DNA from: Didymella arachidicola
Taxonomy: Eukaryota; Ascomycota; Dothideomycetes; Pleosporales; Didymellaceae
Direction: 5' to 3'
Assembly: GCA_016630955.3 (NCBI GenBank)
Contig: CM049987.1
Span: 992,001-1,056,000, forward strand
DNA length: 64,000 nucleotides
Both the position numbers and the translations under genes were made by a program. Below the pieces are notes generated by a model. That model had not been told where the DNA came from, did not search any database, and worked only from the letters and a program-made list of their open reading frames with translations. Each line of letters begins with the position of its first letter. Positions within the stretch are counted from its first letter, which is position 1. Below, piece by piece: positions 53,941-64,000 of the stretch.

Positions 53941-56680
53941 TCATGACTTCGCTTTCAATGGCATGACAGGCCATTCATAGTGCGGTATGAATGAGGACTC
54001 GAAGTTCCACTCTCCAGCTTCAACAACCATGTGCTTTTGACCAGTGCCTTCTGGTAAAATTACCTCTGCAGTCACACCATAAGGCACTAAGAGCTCCAGC
54101 TTGAACGTTTCCACGTTATCTTCGCCTTTTGCTCTTGTCCAAGAACTGGAAACTGTTCCAAACGGAGTTTCGTGAGAAACAGAAGCGTTTGTGAATGTAG
54201 CTCCAATAGCTGGCTCAATCCTGCAGCGTGTCCAGCCAGGCTCCAGCCGCTGCAAGCCTGCAACTCGCTCATGCATGAACTTCGCTACCGCACCGTAGGC
54301 ATAATGGTTGAAAGAGGTCATTTCGCCAGGATTGACACTACCGTCTGGAAGCATGCTGTTCCATCGCTCCCAAACTGTTGTAGCACCCATTGTCACGGCA
54401 TATAGCCATGATGGACAGCTCTGCTCGAGTAGCATTGCGTAGGCCACTTGCACATGCCCAGTACATGCCAGGGCCTCGCATATATACGGCGTTGCTGCAA
54501 AGCCAGTAGCAATCCTGAAGTTGTTCTTCCTGACTAGCTCTACGAGTCGATCGCTAGCACATTTACGTTGTGAAGGAGTCAGAAGGTCGAAACAGATAGC
54601 GAGTGCGTACGCTGCCTGTGTATCGGAAACCAGCCGGCCGTTTGATGTGATATATTCGTCATGGAACTGCGACCGCGCCGCTTGCGCCTCAAGACTGAAT
54701 CCTTCAGCTTCCGCGTCATGGCCCAGAATCTCAGATATACGTCCTATTAGCTCGAGGCTGTGTATCAGGAACATATTTGCGACCATTTTCGCGTCAGTAT
54801 GAGATTTCCAAGGTGCATCTGGTGGCGCGGCAGGATCCAGCCAGTCCTTAGCTAGTTAATATCTTCTGAATGCGTGGGAAAGGCTCTTTGAGACTCACCC
54901 CAAGCTGGAAGACAGAATTGTCCCATAGGTGGGTCGCACCATCCTTGTTCCTCGGCAACACGCTCATCCAAGTCAACATGCTCTGGTACTGGCGAGCTAA
55001 GATCGCTGTATCCCCGGTTTCTTCATACAAAGCCCAAGGTGCCAAAATCGTGACGTCGTGCCAAATTGCGCAAGGTACTCTCCTGCACCAGACAGGGTCC
55101 ACAATGGTGGAGTTCGGGCTGACCATAGGTGGAACACCTCCAAGCACTGACTGATCGTACTCTACGTCGACTAACCAGTTAGATAGCATTGCCACACAAT
55201 CGTAAATCAGAACTGCTGTAGGTGCAAACACGGCTAGGTCGCCGGACCAGCCAAGTCTTTCATCTCGCTGAGGACAATCTGTTGGTACGGAGAGAAAGTT
55301 GCCCCGCATGCCCCAGTAAATGTTTTGGTGGAGTTGATTGAGAAGGTGATTTGAGCAGATGAACGAGCCAGCGTTCTTCATCTCAGTATGGCACACTACA
55401 GCCTCAATATCGGAAGGCTGCAAGTTTCCGGGCCAATCATCTAGTTGAGCGTACCGAAATCCATGAAAGGTAAACCGAGGCTCATACGTCTCGCCTTCTT
55501 CGCGCCCTCTTATCGTGTATGTATCAACGGCCTCGCATACACGCAGGGGCCGAGTGCATATTTCGCCATGCTCCAGGACTTCGGCATGCCTGATAGTGAT
55601 GCGATGACCCTTTTGACCTCGTATGTTTCTGAGCCTCACATATCCAACCAGGTTCTGACCGAAGTCGATGAGGGTCTTGCCTGAAGGGCTTTGCTGGACA
55701 GCCACCGGTTGCAGTACTTCAATTCGTTTGACAGGTCCGCCCGTCCCGGATGTCAAGAGGGTGGTCTCGGTAAGTGCAGGCATCTTCACCGTAGCAACCC
55801 AGTCGCCAGTCACTGTACCCGGGGAAGACCAATTAGGTACCTCGAAGGTAGCGTCGTACTTCTCACCATCGTACAACTCTGCAAGACGAATGGGTCCCCT
55901 GGTTACTGTCCAATCCGGCCCTGAGACTATGTGATCCTTCGAACCGTCGTTGTAGGTAATCTCGAGTTGTGCCATCAAGGATGGGTGAGGACCCCAGATG
56001 TTGCGGTGACCTCCTTCCCAGCCGAGCCGTCCACAGAACCACCCTTCGGCCACGCGGACCCCAAGACAGTTGTCACCAGTTGATAGAATCATCGATGTGA
56101 CATCGTATGTCTGATAAAGTAGCCTTCCTTCGTATGCCGTCCAACCTGGAGCTAAAAAGTCGTCTCCTACACGCGAGCCATTGATTTCTGCTTCGTAAAC
56201 GCCTTGAGACGTAATGTAGACCCTTGCTGATGCGACTGGATTACGGGTTGAGAACGTCCGGCGGAACAGCACTTCGGTATCGGGACCTGTGACCTCGCCG
56301 GCCCAAGGCGCAGCAATGCGGTCACACTGCCAGTCGCTACGATTGAGAAGACCGGTCTCGAAAAATGCTGGCTCACTCCATTCTGTGAAATAGGCCTTCG
56401 TAGTGTGCAGTCTCACGCGAACAGATATCCGTTGGCGTGACAAGAGTGACTGTTTGAACGGCCAAGGAACAAGCGTCGATGCAGTCGAGACAACTTTCGC
56501 GACACACTTGAGGTCTTCAGAGTCTTTTGAAAACTGAGTGAGCTCAATTTCATATCCGCGTTGCTGGAAGCTCTTTGGAGAGGCCGTGATCTTCCATGAA
56601 AGTCTAGGGCGTGTTTCGTTTACACCGAGGGTGTGAGCAGGATGGTAGTGCTCAAAACGCACATCTTGTACAGTAGCCAT
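53941..56680 (-). CDS. GH78 alpha-L-rhamnosidase, intracellular type
   Basis: Two exons, 56680-54899 and 54846-53941 (52-bp intron GTGAGTC...CTAAG), phase 0, 895 residues. Removes terminal alpha-L-rhamnose from plant glycosides. The start MATVQDVRFEHYHPA is chosen because it is the first ATG and matches the typical N-terminus of bacterial and fungal GH78 (followed by ETRPRLSWKI). There is no signal peptide. N-terminal fibronectin-like and carbohydrate-binding domains (RVYITSQGVYEAEINGSRVG; LGVRVAEGWFCGRLGW) lead to GTLIDFGQNLVGYVRLR-type sequence. The catalytic (alpha/alpha)6 barrel carries DCPQRDERLGWSGD, holding the conserved acid Glu and Asp residues, and GATTVWERWNSM with the general-base Glu, then FNHYAYGAVAKFMHERVAG. 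All expected catalytic residues are present. Divergent from the GH1 gene. Confidence 0.96.
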
Positions 56681-57446
56681 GATGAACGCAAAGAGTGTCA
56701 CGCAAAGGACTGAGATGAGAATAATCCAGTAAGTGTGTTGCTGTACTCACGAACGTGTCCGAGACTCCATTGTGCTGTCCTGTATGTCACTAGGAGACGC
56801 ACTTCGATATAGTCCGGCACAATCTAGCCCGAAATCTGACTTTTGCCCTGACATACATGGTGAGCGCCAAGAATCATGTTGCCCGTGCTGTACTGTGGGC
56901 CTGTACCGATGAGAGGGTGAACAGCGGAGTGAAGGTTGTAGTCGGCTGTTCCACCGGGGCAAGAAACACCTACTGCCGATTGGCTGCTGTATGTAGTCAG
57001 TGGCGCTAGTCTAACTCTTTTCAGCAAATCAACCGTATCACTCCGTAAAGCAAGTGCTGACAAGCAAAGTCAAGGTCAAAGACAGTATGCGAACTAACCC
57101 TGATCAGCTACACCGAGATCTGACCTGGTAATCCTCACTCGTGATCCGCGAAGGGTAGCTGCTTCCGAGAGCCAGGTCGGCTTTTGATGGAAGACGCCCC
57201 TCGCTTATGCATGCAGGATATTTGCACGTGTAAGCGCCATGCAGTATCTTGACAGCCCGCAATACGTCGGTCCTCGTGCTCTTGTTCGTGCGAGTCTCAG
57301 GAGCCTTTTAGCCCGAGCAACCGACGGGAGTCCTATTCACAAAGGACGTGGATTCATTCGTTTCCCGCATGGTTTGCAAAAGGCATTTTGAGCTGTTGGA
57401 AGCTTTCTCGTTAAAACGCCTATCTTTTGGTTTCACTTAATTCAAC
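56681..57446. promoter_or_regulatory. Divergent promoter of GH78 and GH1 genes
   Basis: 766 bp shared by the rhamnosidase (-) and the beta-glycosidase (+). It contains CCCG at 57312-57315 and CGGG at 57325-57328, separated by nine bases, an inverted pair of CGG half-sites of the kind bound by Zn2Cys6 dimers, and a CACGTG box at 57225-57230. Short open frames here are not credible. Binding is inferred from motif shape only. Confidence 0.45.
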
Positions 57447-58955
57447 ATGACGTCCGAAGCATTGATGTTCCAGGCGAGCGACGTCAGAAACAAATATAGT
57501 GACGCAAATGAGCATACTTCGGATGTCGAAGAGTTACGCCTGCCTCCTACGTTCCGCTGGGGTACGGCCACTGCTGCATACCAGATTGAAGGTGGAGCTC
57601 AAGAAGGAGGAAAGGGCGCGTCGATCTGGGATACTTTTTCCCACCAAGAACCATCACGAACCAACAACGAAAACGCTGACGTGACTTGCGATCACTACAA
57701 TCGGATGCCGGAGGACGTCAAGCTCATGTCCGACCTTGGAGTTGATGCCTATCGATTCTCCTTGTCATGGGCACGCATCATCCCGCTCGGAGGGCGCAAT
57801 GATCATGTCAATGAGGAGGGAATTGCGTGGTATAACGCTCTTATCGACCGGCTCCTGGAACATAACATCGAGCCCGTTGTTACCCTGTACCACTGGGATC
57901 TGCCGCAGAACCTGTATGATCGATACAGAGGTCTCCTAGATACAGAAGAGTTTCGAGCCGACTTTCTCCATTATGCTGAGCTATGCTTCTCCAGATTCGG
58001 GAGCCGCGTCCAGAAATGGGTAACTTTCAACGAGCCGTACATCATTTCCATCTTTGCACATCTCAACGGCACCCTTGCCCCGGGACATTGCCGTGCGAGC
58101 GGCACGGATACGACGACCGAGCCGTGGCGCGTTGGACATACAATCATTCTCTCACATGCCTCCGCTGTCGAACTCTACGCTTCCAAATTTGCGCCTGCGC
58201 AAAAGGGTACTATATCGGTAGTACTGAACGGCCACTTCTACGAACCATACGACGCGAAAAGAGGAGCCGACGTTGAAGCGGCTGAGCGTAGGATGGTTTT
58301 CTATATCGGTTGGTTCGGTGATCCAATCTTCCTGGGTCTTGACTATCCCGAAGCCATGCGGCAATACCTCGGGTCTCGACTGCCAGTCTTCTCAGACGAG
58401 GACCTCGACCTACTCCGTAGAACGGCGCATGTTAACGCGTTTTATGGGATGAATCACTACTCCACGAAGTATGCAAGACAACTGGACGGCATCCCTGCAG
58501 AGGACGATTGGACAAGTAATATCGAGGAGGGAGCTGTGAACAGCGATGGAAAAGAGGTCGGGCCAGCGTCCGCTCAGCAGTGGCTGCGTATCGCTCCGGA
58601 AGGCTTCCGTAAGTTGCTCAATTGGGTGTGGAAACGTTACAGTCTACCCATCATTATCACGGAGAATGGATGTCCTTGTGTTGGCGAGCAAGACGTGCAT
58701 GTTGCGATGAAGGATACCTTCCGACAACGCTACTTTGGTCTGTACCTCGATGCCATATCGCGCGCAATCTACCAGGATGGTGTAAAAGTGGAAGGTTACT
58801 ATGCATGGAGTCTGATGGATAACTATGAATGGTCCGCTGGTTATGGACCAAGATACGGCATAGTACATGTCGATTTTGAAACATTGAAGAGGACGCCGAA
58901 AGATTCAGCGTGGTATCTTCGAGACACCTTCAGTAGAAGGAGGCAACAAAAGTAA
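57447..58955 (+). CDS. GH1 beta-glycosidase (beta-glucosidase/beta-galactosidase), intracellular
   Basis: Single exon, 502 residues, start in context CAACATG. Retaining beta-glycosidase. The GH1 N-terminal signature lies at residues about 29-56 (FRWGTATAAYQIEGGAQEGG, then KGASIWDTF). The acid/base Glu is in KWVTFNEPYI and the nucleophile Glu in PIIITENGCP. The aglycone/sugar-binding segment EGYYAWSLMDNYEWSAGYG and YGIVHVDFET are intact. Length is normal and there is no signal peptide, so the enzyme is cytosolic, like the fungal BGL enzymes that act on imported disaccharides. It could hydrolyse beta-glucose or beta-galactose left after rhamnose removal; substrate choice is inferred from the neighbouring GH78 gene. 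Confidence 0.96.
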   Translation: MTSEALMFQASDVRNKYSDANEHTSDVEELRLPPTFRWGTATAAYQIEGGAQEGGKGASIWDTFSHQEPSRTNNENADVTCDHYNRMPEDVKLMSDLGVDAYRFSLSWARIIPLGGRNDHVNEEGIAWYNALIDRLLEHNIEPVVTLYHWDLPQNLYDRYRGLLDTEEFRADFLHYAELCFSRFGSRVQKWVTFNEPYIISIFAHLNGTLAPGHCRASGTDTTTEPWRVGHTIILSHASAVELYASKFAPAQKGTISVVLNGHFYEPYDAKRGADVEAAERRMVFYIGWFGDPIFLGLDYPEAMRQYLGSRLPVFSDEDLDLLRRTAHVNAFYGMNHYSTKYARQLDGIPAEDDWTSNIEEGAVNSDGKEVGPASAQQWLRIAPEGFRKLLNWVWKRYSLPIIITENGCPCVGEQDVHVAMKDTFRQRYFGLYLDAISRAIYQDGVKVEGYYAWSLMDNYEWSAGYGPRYGIVHVDFETLKRTPKDSAWYLRDTFSRRRQQK

Positions 58956-60085
58956 GCAGGCAGTCATATGTTGTCTGAGCATCAGGTCATGTACAGTTGC
59001 CGTCTGTCAATTAAGAACGCGATGTTCTGGGAAGTGCAATGTATACACCGTAACGCGATATTCATGGCCGTCAAGCAAGTTGTCGCCTACTATAGAGGGC
59101 ACTGCCGAAGAATGCCAAAAGTTTGAAAGTATCCTAATCGGCAACAAGAATATTACACAGCTTACGTGAAGACTTCCAAGGCCACCTCAACTCACCAGCA
59201 TCTGCATATAGTCAATGGCCCAAGCTTACGATGCTGGCTTGCAACAGAATTTATGAACCTGCAGAACAAATGCTGGTTTTCGCAGCCTGAAAGGTAATAC
59301 TAAGGAGCAATACGCCCAAGCGAGCTACCCCGCAAAAGTTTCGCTGTACGAAATCTGACCGGCCAGCACGTCGCTATGATGGTCCCAATATTTCATGTTG
59401 CTGGCGCTTCTAGGCTCTGTCAAGGGTGCCGCGCAGAGATGGGTTATGTTCAAACGCCGCATGCCATCGCAGTCGGGTCAGTCGTTGAGCTCAGGTGGAC
59501 AACCTGCACACGACCAGGCTTACGCGCGATAGTCTTTCACCGACTAAACCTCGGCTCCACACTAGTCTCACCGTTCGCTTCCTGGGTGCTTGGATTCGCA
59601 CAACAGTAACATTCCAACCACTTGCGTTTCAGGCCCTCCGCATACGGTATACGGTATACGGTATACGCGCCTAGACCACCTACAAATCGCGTGATCCAAA
59701 CGAACACCAAAGTATCATATTCGGTCTTACTTCCACCGAGACACTCCAAATGGATGCTTCCGTGTGAGCTGGCTGCATTAGACTATTGCCAATGTTTGTT
59801 TTCTCGAATGTCGGCATATGACTGTACTTTCGGTGTTTGCTATCTCCACTGCAGTAAGCTTCCCCGCATAGATCTTCCTCCCCGCATTTGGGAACTAGAG
59901 CAATTTCTATTGCTTCGCGGGGGAATGTATGTTGTTGGCGTGGAAAGGCGACCAGTGCAATATTCGCACTTCATCGTAGTAAACCGAGATATGCCTCAGT
60001 AGGTATCCACCTTGATCAGATGAAATCATATAAAGAGCAAACATGCAGCTTGTTCAATAACGTCAAGCAACGCTCAGAAAGAGAC
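58956..60085. promoter_or_regulatory. Intergenic, upstream region of the saponin-hydrolase-like gene
   Basis: About 1.1 kb between two co-oriented genes. It holds a short tandem repeat at about 59641-59667 and a TATA-like ATCATATAAAGAG at about 60025-60037, some 50 bp before the start codon. An open frame continuing upstream of the start is not protein-like. Confidence 0.5.
59641..59667. repeat. Short tandem repeat (TATACGG)n
   Basis: About three and a half copies of a 7-bp unit (ATACGGTATACGGTATACGG), each containing the palindrome GTATAC. Confidence 0.85.
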
Positions 60086-62062
60086 ATGACCGCAGCCATG
60101 CACTCCATAGCCGTCATTTTGGCCCTGCTCAATTGTGCACAAAGCTTCCCTTTGGAGCAACGCGCGTCGTCCGCCGTGGACTCACCTCCTCCACTTGGAA
60201 ACTTCAAAATCACTGAGCTACCTCTGCCTCCTGTTGCCCCATCCGACGCGGTGGGATCTTGCACAACCGATATCAACCCTCACAAGACAGGATGTATCTT
60301 TCAAGGGTTGGGAGACTATGAATTCCAGTCAGGAGATTTCACTCCAGATGGAAATCACGTCGTTGCTACAGTAAAGTTTGTTGGAGCTCCTGAAGCCCCA
60401 GACCCAGCAGCCGTCTACAACGGAGAGCAGTTGATCTTGATCAAAGCAGATGGCACCAATTTCAGCAATGGCGACCCGTGGAAGTGTCTGACCTGCGAAG
60501 TTCCGGATGACCAGAAGCTGGCCCTTGATCCCCAAAAGGATTACCCACACGTATATCGAGATGGTACGAAGGCTCTATGGGGACACAAGTAAGCATATTA
60601 TTAAATTCAATGGCGGAGAGATGCCCTGAGAAACATCACTGACCATTGCAGTGTCTTAGACTGCGACGGGAATCAGTTGGCCAGCGACGATTGTACGCCC
60701 GCCAAAACGCACATCTATCCACTCTACTGGCCGGTGATTCGGAATGGAGCAGAGGTCAATGGTTCACCGCGTGAACTGCGCCTGCACCCTGATGATACAC
60801 ATCTAGGTTGGAGTTCGTTCACTGACACAGGCGGACAAAATTGTTTCTTCGGTCGATTGGTTTTCAATGCCTCCCCAACGTCCGGAGCGATCACTGCGCC
60901 ACGCTTTGATCTCGAAAATGTCAATATTCTGCATGACCCTTCTCGGAGCCAGCAAATCACAGCAGACGGCACCGAACTCAAATTTCACGATGATGTGATC
61001 GGTGTTGGCGAGCTGCGTGGCTGGTCAGGCAATGGCGAAGAGATTATTTATATTGGGCCATCACGGGAGGCCAACAACATTGATGTCTTTGCGGTCCATG
61101 TCATCACTGGTGCAGTGCGTCGCCTTACCCAGCATCCGGAATACACAGATCCGGTAGCGTTCTCGGCTGACAACAAATGGATGGTTGTCATGGATACCCG
61201 AGGTTCCAACCGTCAGATGTTTATGTCGGGCATGCGACACATTCCGCCTCTCATCGATCTGGTGACCATAACAGTTGCATCTTCTACTCGCAACAACGGG
61301 AACAGAAGGTTCTTTCAGCCAATTCTCATCGATAGCCTTGGCGACCGAGGGTCTTACTTCGGCCAACAGGTCAACGCTGACGGAGACGGCAGCGCGGGAG
61401 CAGTAAACGATCCAGATTGGAACGGCCGAGCAGATCCCGCATTCTCCCGCGATGGTACCAAAATTGTGTACTGGCAAGCCATCGTAACGGGACGCGAATG
61501 CGGCGGCTCCAACCCTCTGCCGTGCCCTGTGCCCACTACGCAAGGTCAACGTGAATATCGCCTTATGCTTGCCCACAGAGTTGGTCGTGCGCCTGTTTCT
61601 GCAGCTCCGGTCTTTCAGATACCCGACCAGATTCCCTGGGCTCTGCCATTTCCGCCAGGATCAGCCTTCCCAGTCGAAGGTTCCCTCAGTGCTGGTAATT
61701 ACACATTGCGCGGCAAAGTATCTGGCACCGCAGATGTGCGACTTATCGACACCGGCGCCAGCGGATTCAAAGCCTTTGACACTGTCGCAGTCGAATACAA
61801 GGACTTCTCAGATATCGAGGGTTATGTTCTCAGCGGCCGGGAGAACGTCACGGCGAAAGTCCTTCTACCGAACCCATGGGACACCCAGGTAGACTGGTAC
61901 TCGGACATCACTCAGACTGGCGTCGTTAGTGCAACGAAGAAGACGAGTCCTGGAGGGTTCCACTTGCAGGTCGATGCGGTTCTAAACATCTTCAATGCGA
62001 CGGGTTCGTTGACTACAACGATCGACGGAGTGGTGTATGAGCAGCCTGCAAACGGGACTTGA
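60086..62062 (+). CDS. Secreted saponin-hydrolase-like protein (TolB-type beta-propeller)
   Basis: Two exons, 60086-60588 and 60652-62062 (63-bp intron GTAAGCAT...TTGCAG), joined as GHN/VLDCDGN in phase, 637 residues. Signal peptide from MTAAMHSIAVILALLNCAQS, followed by FPLEQR; ATG 60098 is an alternative start. The sequence matches what I recall of fungal saponin hydrolases (soyasaponin beta-glucuronidases of Neocosmospora and Aspergillus oryzae) in length and landmarks: PPVAPSDAVGSCTTDINPHK, WKCLTCEVPDD, DCTPAKTHIYPLYWPV, ELRGWSGNGEEIIYIG and VMDTRGSNRQMFMSGMRHIP. TolB/WD40-like PD repeats occur (FTPDGNHVVATV; FSADNKWMVVMD; FSRDGTKIVYWQ), implying a beta-propeller, with a C-terminal beta-sandwich. 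Known members cut the glucuronosyl bond between sugar chain and sapogenol; whether this copy does is inference. Confidence 0.82.
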
Positions 62063-63226
62063 TGGTACCTTGCGCTGAAATATTCATTCGAGGCACAGGG
62101 TGCTTAAAATATGTCGTGCAAGTGTATGGTATTGGCTTTTGGCACACCGACGGAGCGACAACATAGTCTTTACAGCTGGCAGTCAAGCTCAAATTTATCT
62201 CAATATAAATAACTACTAGAAGTCTCACACCCCCCTGAAAACAAACCTGGCAGTGTGAATAGACGACCTAAGGGCACCTTAGTCTCAGTGTAGGTTGCGC
62301 AGATACCACCTACAGCGCATCAGAGACTACCATTCCTCTTCGACCGCATTTTGAAGGCGACAGGATTTTCAAACTTCTCAGCAGCGAATGATTGGCGCTT
62401 TTGGTGAAAACAGAGGATCCGATGTGCTTGCATGGCCACCTCTTCATGCTGAACACCTGAGCACGAACGCTGCAATATCCGACAGATCAAGCAGGTGAAT
62501 GAGGACAGTGGCTCAAGATGGAACAAGTATCCCCAGAGTACTGACTCCGCCTCGGCGACCGAGATAGAAGTGGCAAAACAGCTACGACCGCGCCCGATCT
62601 GCGAGATAGAAGTACAACTCATTATATACTACTATACTACAGCTATATTATATCACACATGATATAGCTTTTAGCAAGCAATAGAAATATATCTAGGCTG
62701 TGACTAGCCTTTCGTATGCGCAGCTTCCGCAATTGACCTGTGTTCTCCAGGGAAAGATCTATTACCTAGGCGTACGGTAGAAGTCGGGACTTCAGTTCTT
62801 TATTGGAAATTTCTGCGCACAAAGTGACGAGGATCAGGACCGATGTATTTGACAGGCGCTTGGGTATGTAGAAAGATCTCTCGACTGATGGGATCGAGGG
62901 ATGTATATGATGTCCTGTTCTCTTTGCTTTGAAACGAATGATGTGGCATTTATGATTGCGGGGTTGAAGACGTGACGACTTTCCGGTACCCGATTCATAC
63001 TTTGCGTCGCATTCTTAACCAGTGGGTGCGCGAAAAGGCTGGAGGCTGGTTTAAAGGTGCAGCAGTTGCAGCCAGCCAGTACAGTATCTACTTGCAACTC
63101 CACTCAGACAATATCAGTCGACAAGAACAATGACTATTAGACCTATTTGATTCTTCATGAGCGGTGTATACTTTGAAAACGCTAATTATGCTATACAATG
63201 CCTGAAATGCTACACTTTTCTCTTCC
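62063..63226. other. Intergenic, convergent 3' ends, AT-rich patch
   Basis: About 1.16 kb between the saponin-hydrolase-like gene (+) and the exporter (-). An AT-rich patch lies at about 62620-62695 (TATACTACTATACTAC...; ATATATC). No credible gene. Confidence 0.5.
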
Positions 63227-64000
63227 CTACTTTCCACCAAATTCTTGCGCCAGCTTACTCCTCGCGCGCAATTGATGTCCAAACTTGAACATCACAAACG
63301 GAATCAAACTCAACAATGTTCCAAACAGAGCTAGGATGAGACCAGCGTACTGGCTGCCAACATTGTGGAAGAATGCGCTAGCGAACAGCGGAGTGACCGC
63401 ACCAAGCGTGTTCCTCATGAGACCCTGGCCAGCGATGGCTGAGGACGAGGAGTCGCCATAGCAATCGGCGGTATACGAGTAGGTAGATTCGAAGACGAAG
63501 AAGATGCCGAACGCGATGGGTGCAAGACCGATGATGGGCGCGATCCAATGGACGTAACCGTACTGTGTGAAGCTGTAGATGAACAGACCAATCGGGAGCC
63601 ATACCGCACCAAACATTGCACCGTAGAGGCGGTGCTCTGGAACGATCTGCACATTTGGATCGGCTTGGAGCTGGTTGTACTTGCGCATCTGGAGGTGATG
63701 CGCCGCCCAGCCAAGGAACGTACCGATGGCAAGCGAGATGTAGGGCAGACCAGCGACACCCTCATTCCAGCCATGCTTCTCTGTGAAAGTGATCGGAATA
63801 ACGGACAGGAACAGGAAGACGACGGCCCAGCAGAACGCGATCCACAGACCGAAGGCGAAGACGACGGGTTCGGTGACCAGCATACGGATAGCCTTCACAG
63901 AAGAAGCCTTCAGCATAGACTTGACATCGGGGGTGTAGATGTCGTCCTCAGCGACATAGCGCTCGTCACCAGTAGCCTTGCGCAGCGCAACGGCACGCTT
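63227..64000 (-). CDS. DHA1-type MFS drug/polyamine exporter, 5' end missing
   Basis: The reading frame is open to the right edge; 257 residues are visible, the C-terminal half of a 12-TM major facilitator. Visible landmarks: the central cytosolic loop KATGDERYVAEDD ahead of TM7, VFAFGLWIAFCWAVVFLFLS (TM7), LPYISLAIGTFLGWAAHHLQ (TM8), the loop motif VPEHRLYGAMFGAVWLPIGL (PExRL, typical of fungal DHA1 antiporters), FFVFESTYSYTADCYGDSSS and LMRNTLGAVTPLFASAFF (TM11 region), and a basic C-terminus (KFGHQLRARSKLAQEF). The family exports xenobiotics, toxins or polyamines by proton antiport at the plasma membrane. In this setting an aglycone efflux role is possible but inferred. Confidence 0.92.
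   Translation of the reverse strand, partial: KRAVALRKATGDERYVAEDDIYTPDVKSMLKASSVKAIRMLVTEPVVFAFGLWIAFCWAVVFLFLSVIPITFTEKHGWNEGVAGLPYISLAIGTFLGWAAHHLQMRKYNQLQADPNVQIVPEHRLYGAMFGAVWLPIGLFIYSFTQYGYVHWIAPIIGLAPIAFGIFFVFESTYSYTADCYGDSSSSAIAGQGLMRNTLGAVTPLFASAFFHNVGSQYAGLILALFGTLLSLIPFVMFKFGHQLRARSKLAQEFGGK

Noticed and set aside
1..64000. Transposons, RIP-mutated repeats, CRISPR arrays, rRNA
   Set aside because: I looked for terminal repeats, reverse transcriptase or transposase motifs, strongly AT-biased blocks and regularly spaced repeats and saw none that hold up; only the short simple repeats listed are present.

Overview
The window is nuclear DNA from a filamentous ascomycete (Pezizomycotina, most likely a plant-associated Dothideomycete). 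The signs are intron-containing protein genes with mostly 45-70 bp GT-AG introns and CTAAC/CTGAC-type branch sites, a QDE-1-type RNA-dependent RNA polymerase, a HET-domain gene, a C2H2-plus-Zn2Cys6 regulator, a fungal rhodopsin-like membrane protein and several plant-glycan enzymes. I saw no rRNA, convincing tRNA, CRISPR array or intact transposon. All splice sites were read by eye and checked for phase; none has transcript support.

From 1 to about 46 kb the region is mostly housekeeping. In order it holds the 3' part of an RNA-silencing RdRP (+), a Mn-type CDF metal transporter (-), importin beta-1/Kap95 (-), a mitochondrial-type PP2C phosphatase (-), a seven-helix rhodopsin-like membrane protein (-), an 840-residue orphan nuclear-type protein (+), a 796-residue coiled-coil tail-anchored-looking protein (+), a broken-looking small gene ending in a 12-bp minisatellite (-), PAN3 deadenylase subunit (+), an uncharacterised Ser/Pro-rich protein (-), a ZNF511-like zinc-finger protein (-) divergent from an EST1/SMG7-like protein (+), a UBX2/FAF2-type ERAD protein (+), a 1250-residue F-box protein with a Gln-rich tract (-), an F-box-like protein (+), a secreted GH12 endoglucanase (+) and a HET-domain protein (+).

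From about 47.3 kb to the right edge the content changes to what looks like a catabolic gene cluster for plant rhamnosyl glycosides or saponins. It holds a C2H2/Zn2Cys6 regulator (-) carrying an in-frame TGA, a short-chain dehydrogenase divergent from it (+), a sugar-porter MFS transporter (-), a GH78 alpha-L-rhamnosidase (-) sharing a 766-bp divergent promoter with a GH1 beta-glycosidase (+), a secreted saponin-hydrolase-like beta-propeller protein (+) and a DHA1-type MFS exporter (-) that runs off the edge.

A coherent working model (inference) is as follows. The secreted saponin-hydrolase-like enzyme frees the sugar chain from a plant triterpenoid outside the cell, and the sugar porter imports the oligosaccharide. 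The GH78 and GH1 enzymes both lack signal peptides, so they would remove rhamnose and then glucose or galactose inside the cell. The dehydrogenase would modify a sugar or the aglycone, and the DHA1 pump would export toxic aglycone. The premature stop in the local regulator raises the possibility that the pathway has lost its dedicated control in this strain.
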